Origin: Emydura subglobosa
Taxonomy: Eukaryota > Chordata > Testudines > Chelidae
Assembly (NCBI GenBank): GCA_007922225.1
Contig: ML679968.1
Coordinates: 7,742,075-7,806,074, forward strand
Length of the DNA stretch: 64,000 bases
Reading direction: 5' to 3'
Shown piece by piece: positions 10,376-22,692 of the stretch (within the stretch, counting starts at the first letter, position 1; each line of letters begins with the position of its first letter). The translations under genes and the position numbers were made by a program. Below the pieces are notes generated by a model. It searched no databases, had not been told where the DNA came from, and saw nothing but the letters and a program-made list of their open reading frames with translations.

Positions 10376-13300
10376 CACTCTATGCATTCTGAAATTTTTC
10401 TTGTGTCACGTTGTGTAATAATGGAATTCTGAGATTTGGGGTCAAACTAGCAAATTCCCATGATTTCTTTTCTGTTATCCCATCTGCATCTGCTTTTTGC
10501 AAGCCAGTGCTGTTTCAAACTGCTCTCAGGCAGCATGGAGGAATCAGTGCTGAGTGTCATGATCCTGACAGTCTTTAGTACACAATCAGTCTGATGCACG
10601 TGTATTGGCAGTCATGCCTCTGGGTGCTTTCGATGCCTTGGGAGACAGCCATAGTACTGTCATGGTGATACAGGTGGAGGAAGAAGATGAAACTGAACAA
10701 GGGGCAGGTTAGTAATTGCACGTGCACCTCTGCAGACTGTCCTTATTTCCAGAGAAGGATATTGTTCAAAAAGGCGATGGGCAAGTATGAAGATATGCTG
10801 CACAGCTATACGCCAGGGTGGTACCCCAGAGCTGGTGCAGAGTGGAAAGGAATCATAGCCTATATGGGCAGCCCAAAGAAAGTTGCAGTGTGAATGCCAA
10901 AAGAGAGCACCATCTTTGCCTTAAGCTGTCATTTATAATACCTGCAGATCAGAACAAAGTACACTGAAAAATAAATAGACTTTTGCAGTAATGGTTCTGA
11001 ACCCAACAGCTGAACAATACTGAGGGTATGATTTAAAATAGCCATGCATGTCTTATAAGATATATGCATTTTGAAATAGCTCTATAGCCTAATATGGTGG
11101 AGGGAAGGGAGAGTGGTCGACCAAGAGGAAGAGGGAGCATTAAGTAGCATAGGAAAAGGGGTGAGGAGGCCTGACATGTTTGAATGATGTTGGATTTAAT
11201 GTTTCAGAGAAATAAACATGTAATATCTCTGGTACAAATGCCATTTTGAGCATCCTGGAGTTGATAAAAGTTGAAGAGGTGGAGAGAGGCTACTACCCAA
11301 GATGGCAGTGTTTTAATGAGATTCAAAATAATACTGACTGGGAAATTTCCCTTCCTAGCATTGCCTGGTTGGTTGTCCTCCTGGGATTCAGGGGTCTCTG
11401 GCACTGTCTCTGCCTCAGGGCCTGTCTTGGGGTTTTGCAGGCTGAAGAGATCCTGGCTGCCTGTGGCAATCTGCTCTGGCTTGGGATGTTGATCAGCATC
11501 CACTGGGATGTCTTCAGGGCTGTCTAGAATGTGCAGGTCGTCCCTAGTGCTCTCCCTGGCAAAGACTGGTCCAGTTCTTCACAGAAAGTGCAGATTTTTT
11601 AAACTGTGCCGGAAATCTTGTTTTTGATGTTTTTATAACTCTGCTGGAATGCCTGGCCTCCATTGCAGCATTAAAGCGAGTCTCGGCAGTGCCTTCTCTT
11701 CTTCATTTGTATTTCTTAGCATTCCAGTGACTGCCATTAAGATACAACTGGACTGTCTGCTGTCCCCAAAGGGCAAGAGAGATTAGGACCTCAGAATGAG
11801 ACTAAGCAGAAGTAGGGCACCTGGATGTCATAATCAGTATGTGACTCTGGGTATGTGAAGTCACCATGAGCTGGAATTGAAAAGGCCACACCTGGCTGTG
11901 CATCAGCATTATGATGGGGTGGTAACATCTAGTCAAGATGATTCCAGAACAGTAGAGGGCCCCACAGGTAAACAGACAAGATGACCCAGCACAGCAGCCA
12001 TGCAATGTGGGATAGCAGTGGGAGGACTGCCAGTGGTAGAATAGTTAATTTAAAAATGGTGGTGTATCCCGACACCCTTTTTGAGGAATAACTCATTCCT
12101 CATTTGAGTAAATCTTCTAAAGTGAATTAATTAATGCAGAATGCCAAATAATTGAAGGGAAAAAAAACTTTTGTGTGTGTGGATACATTGCAATTTATCC
12201 TGAACAACACAAGTTAGTCTCAAATAACTTTCAAATATAGATAAACCCTAAACTGCAATAGGCAGCATTATGAGTCAATACAGATTACCAACAATGTTTC
12301 TCCTTGACCACTCCCATTGGCCAGGTCAGAACTGAGCTGATAGAATGCATTTAGAAAAGAAGATTCCTTAAATTTATTCTTATTTCCTCAACATGAAGGG
12401 GTCTAGGATAATGCTATTCAACCATTTCCTCCTGGGCCCAAACAGATTGCATCAAAAAGTTAACTCAATACTTTGGGGAGATTCTTTGCACTGTTCTTCT
12501 TTCATTTATCACTCAGGCAGCCCAAAAGGGAGCAAACTCACTCAAATATCCTCCTAAATTCAATGCATATAACCAATAAGTATTTATTGTTATAGGAAAA
12601 GATACTAATGGCTTGCACATTAGGGCTCAGCAGGATGTATAAACATGCAAGGTGAAACTCTGCATAGAAAGAGCTAAAGATGCCATGCAAATCAAAGGTA
12701 TTGTGAGAGTTAATACAGTCTCCTTTGTCTCGCAGATGAAGTAGAGCAGCTTCACAAAAGAAGGACAAATGTCTCCTTTCTAAGTCATATGGCCTTGGTG
12801 AGGAGCCTTGGACTAGGGTTTTTCCAGGACTAAACCTCAAGGAACTGGGTTACAAAGAAGAGGGAGTAGTGAGATCCTAATGAGATAGAGGTGCAAGACA
12901 ACTGCTCCTGTGGACAGGGCAGAGATGCTTTTCCTGAGAGTTGTGTGTGTTCACTCTGTTGCCATCTGTGTTCAAAGGAACAAGAATTGTATCCATTTTG
13001 TAAATAAATAAATTACACTAAGAAAATTCCTGACTCTATATCATTGATTTTCTGTTTCAAATGGAAGACTGGCCAACATGACTCTAAACACATCCACTGG
13101 TGTATGTATTTAGTTCTTTAATGTACCTGTCTGGGGAGATCAGATGCTGCATCGCTTGCCTCTTTGGCTCATTTAATGGATAGAATGATCACTGATCTTT
13201 CTTTTACAAGGATCCCTCAAAACATCTAGTAATAATCTTCATCCGGAAAAGGAAGAAGATGCTAATTTGTCTGCTATGAACAGTGAGATCAGAGAGCGAA

Positions 13301-14792
13301 TTGAAAGGGTTTTCTGAGGTGCAAGATCTGAGATGAGGACTCAGGAGTTACGTGATGTGGCTGATTTTGTGTGGGGTTGGAAAGCTGAAACAAGGGAGAT
13401 TGTAGCCAAGATGTATTCATTTTTGACACAGCAAAGAATAAAAGTATTCTACCTACTTAAAGAATTTTATATTCCTCCTCATCACTGTAGTATGTGATCA
13501 CTTTCCATGTAAAACTGATACCAATAGCAAAGTCTTTAGTGGTCTCTGACATGTCTCGTTTCCACAATAAAATCTATGCTAAGAGTAGTGTTTTTGTTTT
13601 TGAATTGTTTTCTAGATTTTATACATTTTCTTTTTTTGATGGCGTGGTTAAATTTATCTTGAGATAAGGGGGTGTCAGTATGGTGAGTGCCATTCTTGTG
13701 GGGGAAAGGACTTTCATGATTTTAAAAATAATTTTTTGCACAAAGGCCATTGGGAAGTTCAGGAGAGTTGAACGTGTGTTTTAGTATGTGGGATCCATGC
13801 AAATGGCAGAAACTAGAAGCAAAAAGGTTCCCTCTATTTACTGAATCTTCTGGTCCAGTTCATTTTTCTTTTATTATTCAAAAAGCAGGTTGTATTTGAT
13901 CTTTCCTCTTCCAATCTTAGTCATGTGTGCTAAAAGGGGAGAAAATAAATGTGACTTTTCAGGCCTAACCATGTTGGATAACGAGAGAGTTTCAAGAGCA
14001 TCATGTGCTGAAATGTGAAAGATCTCCCTGAGTCAGACAGTGAAACACCTGGCAGAAAAAAGATGGAAAAAAGGGAGGGAGAGACAGAAAAGCTTCTTCT
14101 GAAATCCACTGGCTCAGATTATTGGGGAGTGAGAGTTCAGAGGACTGGGAACCATCTCCACTGAGCTGCCGGGAAGCATACATAACTCTCATGGAGAAAT
14201 AAGTTACAAAGTTGGGAAATGTCACTGACAATATATCAATCTGTTTTCCCCCTCTCACTTCTACCTTCCGCCCCCCTCCCTGACCCCCTATTCCCCAATA
14301 ATTTAAAGTGGTCAGTGATTAGCCTGGTGACCCTGAAGCGTGATTTCCCTGAAGAGAAGGCAAACCACAATATTTAAACCTAGTGTTTGATATGAGCATG
14401 AGCAAAGCCTCACCTTTTATGGTCGGAAAAGGAGCAAACACAAGAGACTTCTGAGTTCACTTTAACAGTTGTGCTAATAGGTGGATTGGCTAGTGTTGGC
14501 GTATGCCTGTTCCAGGCCCCAGCATTTTTCTGTTGTAAAAGAAGAAATCACAAGAGACGCTATTTTCAGTTATCATAGCCAGGTGTTTGTTACTTGATCG
14601 CTCTGCAGCAGTGGGTGGAATAGTGTCTCTCTCTCTTCTTATAGGCATATACTCAGTGTTTGATCTATCCTAATAAGAGTGTGTTCTTTGAGTTTTGTAT
14701 GCGTGTGTATGTGTGCGTTTAAACCTTTGAGGAGTATGTGCAGTTGTGCAATATCCAGACTGGCCAAGTTATAGTAGCTCACGCTACAACAA
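10376..14792. other. Unassigned non-coding DNA
   Basis: No gene, splice-bounded exon or named repeat was recognised. The 93-100-codon frames at 11204-11527 and 12538-12840 overlap others on the opposite strand and show no domain. GT-rich and purine-rich patches occur (about 12169-12180, 14070-14095). Confidence 0.5.
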
Positions 14793-14873
14793 CTTTTAAT
14801 TGCTAACAGCCCCTTGAATACTGATTTATTTAAATTTAATCTTTTAATTGTTAACAGCCCCTTAAATACTGAT
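14793..14873. repeat. Tandem duplication, 48-bp period
   Basis: A 33-bp block (14793-14825) is repeated at 14841-14873 with two mismatches; both contain AACAGCCCCTT. The copies are offset by 48 bp, so this looks like a local slippage or tandem duplication. On the minus strand it makes a twice-repeated SVFKGLL peptide, an accidental frame. Confidence 0.85.
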
Positions 14874-16149
14874 GAGATATGCAAGAAGAAGTAATTAGGA
14901 ACATAGGAATTGCCAGACTGGATAAGACTTGAGGTCCATATTGCCTAGTATCCTGTCTCTGAGATTGGCCAGCACTTAATTAAAGTCATATTTTACAGCA
15001 ATTAAAATGTGGGGCCCTCCTCTTTGTTGCCAGTGTACCATCAGTTCTTGGCAGCTCAAATACATATAATCTATTAATAAACAAAGAGAACATTATAGAA
15101 GAAACTAAAATAACGTGAGTTTGGCTTTGTTTGTGAAGAATAACTCAAGTATCATTATGAATAGCTAATTCAACAGGATATTGGCAAGAGCCTAAACTGG
15201 GGTGAATCACCATAGTACCATTGACATCAACAGATTGACATCTTCTGAGGATGTGGCCCATAGTGAGATGAATAGGAATGAACTATGGCGAAACACTGAA
15301 TATAATGAACAAGGGTAAATTCTAATACATACAAATGCCATTTTTTGCCCACTTTGTATGTGTAATTACTGCAAGTGCTCTTGGAAATCAGACTAAGTAT
15401 GCACATGCAAATATTCAAAATAAGTGAGAAACTATTTTACTATTGCATATGTAATGATACAATTATATTTGCAAACGTACACAGATTTTGGCCTCACATT
15501 TCTGAAAAGCAGTTCCACAGTAGTTTATTCACAAAATAAAATCACTTTCACATAATGTTTGTGGCCATATTTTGCCTTCAGATAGGTACAGAACCACAGC
15601 TGACTTCAACTAGAAGATGTTCTCTAGTAATGATCCAAAGGAAACAGAAGAAAAAAATAAAGGGAGCCACAAACATTGATCTGAGGCTACAATTTAGCCT
15701 TGTGGCAGTCTGAACAGGTATTGTATAACAATTTTTTCAAAACTTTGAAGATGACTGATACTAGATGATGTTTAAGCCACTTTCCCACTGTCAACTTTGC
15801 AAGCTAGGGTTTTTTGTTTTTTTCTGTACGGTATACCAAACGCATCTGAAATCCTACCACCTGCTAATACTCTCAGTCACCCCCTGAAAACCTTTATAGA
15901 TATTTTTGCATCAGCAAAAAAAGACAAACACTGTTTGCAATGGTCTCAGCAAATAGGGACCTCATTTTTCACAAGATTTGAAGAAAAGTTAATTGAGGAA
16001 CCTCCTGGGAGCAAACAAACAAGCAAGATAGATGTATTAGCATGAGGGCAGCATAATGAACTAAGCTTTTAATATATACATTCTGAAGAAGGAAAAAAGT
16101 CAACCCTATTTCAACCAGAAAGATGTCATCAGGTCTGATTTGTTAATAT
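14874..16149. other. Unassigned AT-rich non-coding DNA
   Basis: No gene or named repeat recognised. Confidence 0.5.
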
Positions 16150-16266
16150 GGGTGGAATTTTCGAAAGGGGCTAAGTGACAGACACCTAAGTGCCATTTTC
16201 AGAAGTGACTTAGGCATTTAGGAACCTCAGTGCTATTGAAAGTCAATGGGACTGAGGTTCCTAAAT
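16150..16266. repeat. Palindromic interspersed repeat
   Basis: Positions 16216-16239 and 16243-16266 are inverted copies (22 of 24 match) around a 3-base loop; the arms carry ATTTAGGAACCTCAGT and the loop side carries TCAATGGGACT. The preceding GAATTTTCGAAAGGGGCTAA and GAAGTGACTTAGGCATTTAG words belong to the same family style (TTAGGC words). It is most likely a relic of a foldback miniature DNA transposon. Confidence 0.7.
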
Positions 16267-16539
16267 ATACATATATAACATACTCATGCTGCCTGTGATA
16301 GCGAGGTGCCCGAACACTATAGGTACTGGGTTTTTGCCTCAAAATAACTATTTCCCTTGGAAAAACATACAGTGTTTGGAATATTACATTACAGCAATTG
16401 GCAGTGAGGCTGCAGTATGCTCAGTTACAATGTTATGTACAAAGACATGCATATAGTTAACAAGAGAAATCCCACAAAGCATGTATTTTACCTGCCAATT
16501 GTATTAGTAATTACAGCTGTACTTAAAAGCCCTAAATAA

Positions 16540-16620
16540 GATCAGGGCTCCATTGTGCTAGGCAATGTACAGACACATTACATGGGATGGCCCCTGCCTT
16601 GAAAAATTTACAGCTGAAAT
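16540..16620 (-). mobile_element. L2-type LINE 3' end, minus strand
   Basis: GATCAGGGCTCCATTGTGCT then AGGCAATGTACAGACACATT and GGCCCCTGCCTTGAAAAATT is the reverse complement of the 3' tail of L2-type LINEs, whose plus form is also present at 60640-61040 (GTTTGTACAGTGCCTAGAAC). Only the tail remains. Confidence 0.65.
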
Positions 16621-17130
16621 TGGAAAAAGAAAGATTTTGTATTATAGTTTTCACAAGCCATTGTCATGAGGCATGTAAAAAGGACAACGGATCTCTCAGG
16701 GAGGTAGACATTTAAGGCGATGTATAGATAAGAAGGATATTTCAGAATATTTAATCTGCTGTCTTTCTGGGCCACACAAACTTTGCCTGAGGCCTAATTT
16801 CTACATAAATTATACTTCTATAAGATTTATTGGTTGAATGTGAAGTTTAATTTTCTCTTGTCACAGCCACATGTGCAGTCGTAGCTGTAAAGTGTTTAGT
16901 TAAGATCCTTATCTGACTTCTCTAATTGTCTCTACGCCAAGGTACTAACAAAAAAGTTTGGCAGCATATCATTCAATAACACACTCCATATAAAACATAC
17001 AATCTCCAGTACAAATGTCTGCATTTAGGAGTAAAAATATTCAGTTCTCAAGAATTCTATTAGGTGAACATAAAATTCACTTTCTGCAAGAATTAGTTAA
17101 AATAAAATTAATTCAAAGGTTCATTCAAGC

Positions 17131-17150
17131 AAAAAAAAAAAAAAAAAAAA
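17131..17150. repeat. A20 homopolymer
   Basis: Twenty consecutive A. No recognisable retroposon body precedes it, so it cannot be assigned as a poly(A) tail with confidence. Confidence 0.9.
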
Positions 17151-17404
17151 GAGGGGCATGAGCACAACCAAAGCAAATTAATTTTTAAATTTCAACAAAG
17201 GCACACAGAAATGTTGTGTGCAGTATTAGTCCAGCTCTAACATTGAGCCACAAACTCCCCAAATGCTTGGATATGGAAAGATTACTTTTGGTGTGGTTTG
17301 GAAAGGAAATTAACGTTCTATTTTATTCATTCTTGTGACCCAAACCAACCATGCATGCTGGGAGGAAAAATGCTTTTGTCAGTCCTGGAACAAAGACAAG
17401 AGAG

Positions 17405-19185
17405 AATCATAGAAATGTAGGGCTGGAAAGGACCTCGAGAGGTCATCTAGCCTCTCCACTGTGCTGAGGCAGAACCAAGTAAACCTAGCCTACCTATGTC
17501 TGGTGTTTGTCTTAATCTGTTCTTAAAAATTTCCAGTGACAGGGATTCCACAGCCAGGAAGGATAGTCCAATGCTTAACTATCCTTATAGTTAGAAAGTT
17601 TTTCCTAAACTATATTTGCTGCAGATTAAGCTGTTTACTTGTCTTTCCTTCAGCGGACATGCAGAACAATTGATCACCATCCTCTTTATAACACCCGTTA
17701 GCATATTTAAAGACTGTTATTAGGCATCTCTCCGTCTTCTTTTCTCAAGATTAAACATTTCCAGTTTTTTTAACCTTTACTCATACATCAGGTTTCTAAA
17801 TCTTTTATCATTTCTGTTGCTCTTCTCTGGACTATCTCCAATTTGTCCACATCGTTCTTAAAGTGTGGCAGCTAGAACTGGACACAATACTTCAGCTGCA
17901 GCCTCACCAGTGCCAAGTAGAGCAGGACATTTACCGCCCATGGCTTACATGAGAGATTCCTGTTAATATACCCCAGAATGATGTCAGAATTTTTCACAGC
18001 TGCATTACATTGTTGACTCATAGTCAACTGGTGATCCACTATAGCTCCCACATCCTTTTTAGTAGTAGGCTACTGTGTAGCCTTTTATTTTATTTAAAGT
18101 GAATTTAGGAATATTGTATTACATCACCATGGGTTCAGCTCTGGTGGCTACAGTTTCAAGCGTAACAGAGTGAACGTCACCTCTGCTACTTGCTTCAAAT
18201 GTAAAGCTTCTAGGAACTCCTAAAGACCAAGGATAGTGATTGTATGTTGGGTCACATGTACAAGATCTAATCTGTTTTACAAGTTTTATTGAAGTTACAA
18301 TTTAAAGTTATGGTTACCCATGCAGATAGAAAACCTATAAAAACCTATGCACAAGTTACAGATGCAGTCATACTCACATCCTTAATGATATTCTTAAGGT
18401 CTGATGGGTGCCTTGCCAATTGGTCATCAGTAGAGGTATGGTTCCTACTGGAGTTCTCTAGGGAACTCATTTCACTTACTTATGTCAAACATTTCTAAAG
18501 CCAATGGCCTTGTATTGTTAAGCTAAAATTTTACAGGCCTCAGCCTATAGACCTTGCATTTCAGTCCTACTTACATAGATACCTAATACAGACTTATCAG
18601 TTCTAGAATCCTACAATTCTATTCAACACACAATGATTCTAGGATATGACAGGTTAGTTATTCATAACATCACACAATAAATGAATGATAAAATGAAGTA
18701 CTTGGCTACGACTGTTTAGCCAGTTATTCCCCATTTTGTAGTTCTACATTTGATTTTTTTTCTTCCTTAGTGTAGTACTTTGCACTTCTTTATTGACTTT
18801 CATCTTGTTGATTTCAGATCAATTCTTCAATTTGTCCAGGTCATTTTGAATTCCAATCCTGTCTCCAAAGTGCTTGCAATCTCTCACATCATTGTGTCCT
18901 CTGCAAATTTTATAAGCATACTCTACACTTGATTATCCAAGTCATTAATGAAAATATTGACTAGTAGACAGACCTCCCCTGGAACCCCACTAGGCTGACA
19001 AAGAATCATTAACAGCTGTTCTTTGAGTACAACCAGTTTTGCACCCACTTTATAATAATTGCATTTAGACTACATTTCCCTAGTTTGCTTATGACAATGT
19101 CACATGAGACTGTCAAAAAAATCAGGATTGATCATGTCTACTTCTTCCCCACTTATTCACTAGGCCAGTAAATCTGCCAAAGAAG
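17405..19185 (-). mobile_element. CR1 LINE, long 3' part, interrupted
   Basis: The left edge TCATAGAAATGTAGGGCTGG is the reverse complement of the CR1 3' end, so the element runs on the minus strand. Successive blocks match the RT C-terminal half of CR1 read backwards: AGAAAGTTTTTCCTAA, CTCTTCTCTGGACTATCTCC, GAACTGGACACAATACTTCA, TGACTCATAGTCAACTGGTG, GCCAGTTATTCCCCATTTTG, TTTGTCCAGGTCATTTTGAA. Continuity is broken at 18083-18703 by an unrelated insertion. Many small indels and stops show it is inactive. Confidence 0.9.
18083..18703. mobile_element. 621-bp insertion inside CR1, unclassified
   Basis: The CR1 sequence stops at about 18082 and resumes at about 18710. Imperfect direct repeats flank the gap: GGCTACTGTGTAGCC at 18068-18082 and GGCTACGACTGTTTAGCC at 18704-18721, consistent with a target duplication of roughly 12-18 bp. 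The insert is AT-rich, has no coding frame and no TG...CA ends. ACAAGTTTTATTGAAGTTAC near 18281 contains a reverse-strand AATAAAACT, hinting at a transcript end on the minus strand. It could be a 5'-truncated LINE, a retroposed transcript or part of an LTR. Confidence 0.6.
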
Positions 19186-21532
19186 ATATCATGAGTGTCT
19201 GAGTTCAAAGTTTAGGGAGCATAAGAGATGCATTTCTTGTGAACCTTGTGGCTCTTTTTTTAATCTGAGATTTTAGAAAGTTGTTGGTTTTCTGACTTCT
19301 CTGAACATAGTTAGTCGATCCTAAAAAGACTGAAAGGATGGGGGTAAAGAATTAAGTACGTGCTTAAATAAAATAAGTCATTGGTAATTTAATAAATACT
19401 TAAATATAAGCATGTTCGTAAGGTCTTTGATGAATAATGATGGTTTGCTGAATTGGTGCTTAGGTGACTTTAGAGAAGGCAGGTGGTTGCTTCCTGTATG
19501 TGTTGGCAGTTCAGTTTATCCTGTGTGGACAATGTTTCCTGACTAATGTTCTGTTTAGGTAGAAGGTGGGAGGCAAAATCAATACCACAGTCTTACAAGA
19601 TGAGCAACAGAACCACACCCTGTGGGAACTGTGGAGATGAACGTCAGAGAACATTACATTCAGTAGGAGTAGTGATCTTGTATTCAAGAGTAATAACACA
19701 AGTCACTTCCTTAAGTAATAACATGGTCTGCATCTTGCTACAGCCAATCATGAGCAAAATAGTTTTGGAACCAGTTCACAGAAAGAAAGAGTCTTGAAGT
19801 CTTAGAAGAGACAGCTGCTACTTGAGCTGACTTAAAAGAGACTTAATGAAAAAAAAAAGGTCTTACTCAGCAAGTAGACTCAGAAAGATACAATATTCCT
19901 GAGAGGAAAAAGTTTCCTTATTTTTGGTTAGCAGGACTAATATTGCTCCAGATTGCCCAAATTATACATTTGTAGGAAGAGTTTAAACTTAGACAATAAA
20001 TGTGGATCTTAGGGCATGATCCAAATCTAACAAAAGTCCATGGAAAGACTCCCAAGGGCTTTGTTTTAGGACCTAAACAGGACCTAAGCTCATCATTACT
20101 TACTTGACTTAAACCTATATCCTAGATCAGGGTTCTCCTACAACAATTAATCAATGGAAATAAAGTATTAAAGAGAATAATAACCAAGTAGATAGTTCAA
20201 TTATCTCAAAAATAACACTTTTTTTCTTGATTATCAATATTTATCAAAATATAATGCAAACAAGAAGAAATCAAGCATAGTGAGAACGAAAATAAATGTG
20301 TTTAGTCAATTGTTGCTAGATAACTAGATATGGTATAATTTGTGGGCAACAGTGACATCTACACTGCAACTGAACAACTAAATCTTAATTTTAAAACACC
20401 CTCGTTGAAGCAGCATAAGGAAACGCATGCAGAAGTCGAAATAACCGTATTGCTAAGGAATATTTACTAAGGCCAGAATGTCAGTGTAAGTGGTTCGCCT
20501 CTCAGAAATTCTCATTTCTTTGTTTGTCTTTAGAATGAATATGTTACTGGTCATTTATTACTTTTTCTGACCATGCGGATTATTGGTATGTTTGTTTAGC
20601 TTGGTTCATACAGTATTTTCTCATGAAACTTTAATAAAACATAGAGGTGAAAAATACAGACAGCTGAGATCTTGTAAATTTATGTTTACTGATGACTTTA
20701 CTGATGCTATGACCCTAGTGGTGGCTAGCTATAACAAATTACATTTTTATTAATTCTGCTATTCTCATTTTGCACCTACAGCATTGCCAGCCCTTTTATG
20801 TTGTCAGGAAATTGAGGAAACAATGCCCATTTCAACCAATTAGGTCTTTCTTGGCACAAGTTTCTGAAATAGTTTTGCATCTTAAACAGAATTCTGGTTT
20901 TATTGTCAGGCAAAGAAACACTGAAGAGAAAGAATTATATATTGCCCCAGAATAGAAAGGAATACAGGGTAAGGTAAAGGCTCAATGAGATGGAAAATAA
21001 GAGAACTTGCTGTAAACTTGTATAGAAAGGAGAGACATATAATACTACAGTGAAAGAGGGGAAGAGAAAGCGATTCAAAATAGGGTTGCAGTGTGTGGAA
21101 TGTGTAGAGCTTGTTAAAGTAAGCTACCAGGTCCTGAGCAGCTCTGTAATTGAAGAACATGAAGGAGGTCCTCCACTGTTGTTTCCAGGTAAATATAATA
21201 TCACCAAGATTATTGATTTCTTTATCTCTCTGTGTAATGTCATAATTCCTCCCTGTTACCTTATTCTCCATATGGGCCCAGACAGATGAGAAAAAGCACA
21301 GAGATTAACATTCTTAGTAATTCATTGCCCACCCGATCGAAAGAAAAAAAAATAATGTAACATATAAAGTAAGTATATAACCATCATCATATTGTAATTG
21401 TTTTTCCCTGGTGCCATCTTCCCCCAACCTGTCCCTTCTTACCGTATTGTGTTATAGCTGAACTTTACAAATACAGTTAATTTTAAATATAATTTTATCT
21501 TTGGCATTTGTACTTTGAATATACATAGATTG
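19186..21532. other. Unassigned AT-rich non-coding DNA
   Basis: No gene or named repeat recognised. The 121-codon minus frame at 20906-21271 overlaps a 79-codon plus frame and has no domain features. Confidence 0.5.
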
Positions 21533-21543
21533 TTTGTGTACCG

Positions 21544-21586
21544 GGAGGTGTGGTCTCCCTCTGAGATTGACACAGGGGGAGAGCCA
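21544..21586 (+). repeat. Left terminal direct repeat of element A
   Basis: Shares CTCCCTCTGAGATTGAC and GGGAGAGCCA with the right copy at 22650-22692. Confidence 0.85.
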
Positions 21587-21656
21587 ACCCTCCTCCCCCC
21601 GGCTGTTGGAACCTAGAAAGACACCACCTGACCAAAAGCAGGTAGGTGGGGCTAGG

Positions 21657-21667
21657 GCTTTAAAACC
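21657..21667 (+). promoter_or_regulatory. TATA-like box of element A
   Basis: GCTTTAAAACC lies about 80 bases before the likely start codon at 21744, in the same place relative to the open frame as the better TATA box of element B. Function is inferred from position only. Confidence 0.4.
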
Positions 21668-21743
21668 CAGCCCTGCTCTCTCGGTCAGGCGCCAGCAGCC
21701 GAGGGAGAGGGATGCTTCTCCCTTGGTGCTTGAGCCTAGGCCC

Positions 21744-22040
21744 ATGCCCAACATCCACCCAGAGGAGAAGCTGCCGGATCTACCCTCGGCATGGGGCCCT
21801 GTGGATCCAGAGGAGCTGCCTGAACCATACTACCTGGAGGAGGGCCTGCCTAAGCTGCCTACTGCCAGGGACCCTGAGGACCTGCTGGAGCTGCCTATTG
21901 TTTGGGGGCCTGAGGAATTAGAGGAACTGCCCTCCACAGAGGACCCCGCACAGTTTCAAGACCTGTCACCGATTGATGGAGAGGGACTTGTGGGACTCCT
22001 GCATGCCTTCTACCCCAGCAACCCAGAGGGAGACGACTAG
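21744..22040 (+). CDS. Proline-rich acidic protein of element A (hypothetical)
   Basis: A 98-residue open frame from ATG 21744 to the stop at 22038-22040; the frame is open upstream to 21534, but the internal ATG lies after the TATA-like box and is the better start. The product is rich in E, L, P and D, with a loose repeat of the form (D/P)-E-E-L-P (for example DPEELPEP, PEELEELP). It ends with a conserved block LSPIDGEGLVGL followed by AFYPSNP. The same C-terminal block occurs in the element B frame, although the two differ elsewhere, which suggests selection on or common descent of this protein. No signal peptide, membrane segment, zinc knuckle or enzyme motif is visible. It is not an obvious Gag. 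Function unknown; it could be a non-autonomous element protein or a decayed host-derived segment. Confidence 0.5.
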   Translation: MPNIHPEEKLPDLPSAWGPVDPEELPEPYYLEEGLPKLPTARDPEDLLELPIVWGPEELEELPSTEDPAQFQDLSPIDGEGLVGLLHAFYPSNPEGDD

Positions 22041-22291
22041 CCCCAGGTATTCTAGAGAGAGGGTTGGAGGAAGAAGCCCAGGGAAGCAGACTACAGTGTG
22101 GCTGAGCTGACACTCCCTGTGAGTCAGCGCGTTTCAGCCAGAGCCCCGTTGACCCTGTGACGGGACACCCCGTCACTGATAGGGTCTTGGGCTGGGACGC
22201 AGTGGAGACGGAAGGGGGATAGGGGACGCAGGCCCACCCCTCATCCTGACCTGGGGTGAAAGCCAGCTGAGCACCAGAACCTGTCCCTTAC

Positions 22292-22600
22292 TGCCTGGGC
22301 ATAGGCTGCTGTTCACCCTCTAAGGGCTCGACCTGTGTGTGTTCGTCTGCCTCCCTCCAGAAGAGCCAGGCCATAGACTGCTGACTCACCTTTCCTAAGG
22401 CGTGAGACTGTGCTGGCTGGCCTGCCCTCCAGGGAGGCTAGGCTACAGACTGCTTCCTCACCCTGCTGAGGGCTGAAGACTGTTTCCCGCTGCCGGCCCA
22501 TCCCTGGTTCAGAGCCGGACCATAGACTGCTGGCACGCCCCATAGGGCAAGAGATTATTCCCCAAAAGGAGTGGCCTAAACCAAAGCTCGCCCTACTGAG
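22292..22600. repeat. Degenerate 70-78-bp tandem repeats in element A
   Basis: Four diverged units, each marked by a CATAGACTGCTG-like word at about 22300, 22372, 22443 and 22521, and followed by CACC(C/T)T and a GGGC(T/G) word. They lie between the open frame and the right terminal repeat. Confidence 0.7.
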
Positions 22601-22649
22601 GGCCGGAGGCCGCCCCTTAATTTGGACTCCCCGAAGGGCATAGGAGCCT

Positions 22650-22692
22650 GGAAGTGTGGCCTCCCTCTGAGATTGACGCAGAGGGAGAGCCA
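22650..22692 (+). repeat. Right terminal direct repeat of element A
   Basis: Direct copy of 21544-21586; the sequence then continues to the TACA end at 22724. Confidence 0.85.

Noticed and set aside
13200..13430. Possible exon-like Lys/Glu-rich stretch
   Set aside because: No splice-bounded open frame of convincing length and a stop soon after; cannot be separated from chance.
17131..17150. A20 run as a processed-pseudogene tail
   Set aside because: No recognisable transcript body upstream and no flanking target duplication.
20906..21271. 121-codon minus-strand open frame
   Set aside because: Hydrophobic, low-complexity, no family resemblance; overlaps another frame in AT-rich DNA.
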